This document shows positions 5,247 to 5,482 of a DNA stretch of 5,482 nt, one piece after another. The notes beneath the pieces are model-generated. The model was given only the letters and a program-made list of their open reading frames with translations, searched no databases and was not told the origin of the DNA. The stretch comes from Bacillota bacterium (GTDB lineage Bacteria; Bacillota_A; Clostridia; DSM-8532), in contig JAFADM010000302.1 of the NCBI GenBank assembly GCA_023424865.1, positions 1-5,482 of the forward strand, read 5' to 3'. Each line of letters opens with the position of its first letter. Position 1 is the stretch's first letter. Made by a program: the position numbers and the translations under genes.

Positions 5247-5482
5247 TCATACGGGACGCACGACAGTAGCCCCTTCAACCTGGGGATTATTAAGAATTTG
5301 AGCCGCGGTTTCCTCACTTATGGCATCATCGGTTTCAATAACCATAATGGCCGCGCCTCTTTTTTCTGAGCGGTAAACCCGCATAAAGGCAATATTAATG
5401 CCGGCACCTGCCAGAATTTGGGTAACATGGGCTGCCATTCCCGGCAGATCCCGGTGGCTTACAACAAGTGTATAGTATTCAC
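5247..5482 (-). CDS. sdaAB: L-serine dehydratase beta subunit, C-terminal ACT domain (5' end missing)
   Basis: The frame is open to the window edge and reads EYYTLVVSHRDLPGMAAHVT before the first internal Met, so the gene starts outside the window; 77 complete codons plus the stop are visible. The visible part is an ACT regulatory domain: the strand TLVVSHRDLPGM, a helix with AAHVTQILAGAGINI, the strand AFMRVYRSEKRGAAIMVIETD, then a second helix SEETAAQILNN and the final strand GATVVRPV. This matches the C-terminal end of SdaAB, which carries the ACT domain in split clostridial and bacillar enzymes; in the family this domain is thought to bind serine or help hold the subunits together. The Met at 5436-5438 is internal, not a start. 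The stop is 21 nt from sdaAA, giving the usual beta-alpha gene order. The operon promoter lies beyond the window. Confidence 0.93.
   Translation of the reverse strand, partial: EYYTLVVSHRDLPGMAAHVTQILAGAGINIAFMRVYRSEKRGAAIMVIETDDAISEETAAQILNNPQVEGATVVRPV

Overview
The window looks like chromosomal DNA from a low- to mid-GC Firmicute, most likely of the class Clostridia. The evidence is strong AGGAGG-type ribosome binding sites, a serine dehydratase split into separate alpha and beta genes, and an XRE/ImmA pair of the kind common in clostridial prophages and integrative elements. This placement is inferred from gene style and composition, not from a marker gene.

Left edge, plus strand (1-961): the 3' part of an XRE-type helix-turn-helix repressor gene runs directly into an ImmA/IrrE-type peptidase gene, with the TGA stop touching the ATG start. 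Such pairs normally form a repressor/anti-repressor-protease switch, as in ICEBs1 ImmR/ImmA. No integrase or other mobile-element gene is visible, so this may be the end of an element or an orphan remnant.

Centre, plus strand (962-3843): a 196-bp gap holds a good sigma-A-like promoter just after the peptidase stop and a leader with inverted repeats. It is followed by a two-gene operon for a TldD/TldE-type peptidase. The first subunit carries the zinc-site HExxxH and the C-terminal Cys. The second lacks HExxxH and is the expected structural partner. A long hairpin with A/T tracts on both sides closes this operon and can also serve the converging minus-strand operon.

Right half, minus strand (5482 down to 3959): the C-terminal ACT domain of the serine dehydratase beta subunit (sdaAB, cut by the window end) is followed by the complete alpha subunit (sdaAA), which has correctly spaced Fe-S cysteines, and then by a small VOC/glyoxalase-fold protein that lacks most of the usual metal ligands. 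Close spacing and good ribosome binding sites indicate one operon. The dehydratase converts L-serine to pyruvate and ammonia; the role of the VOC protein is unknown. Between its stop and the shared terminator lies a GC-rich, palindrome-dense stretch of about 100 bp that looks like a dispersed repeat or a structured 3' UTR.

Most of the window is ordinary metabolism and proteolysis. The parts most worth a second look are the palindromic element at 3851-3948, the XRE/ImmA module at the edge, the tldD leader, and the ligand-poor VOC protein. I see no clear evidence of a wholly new system.
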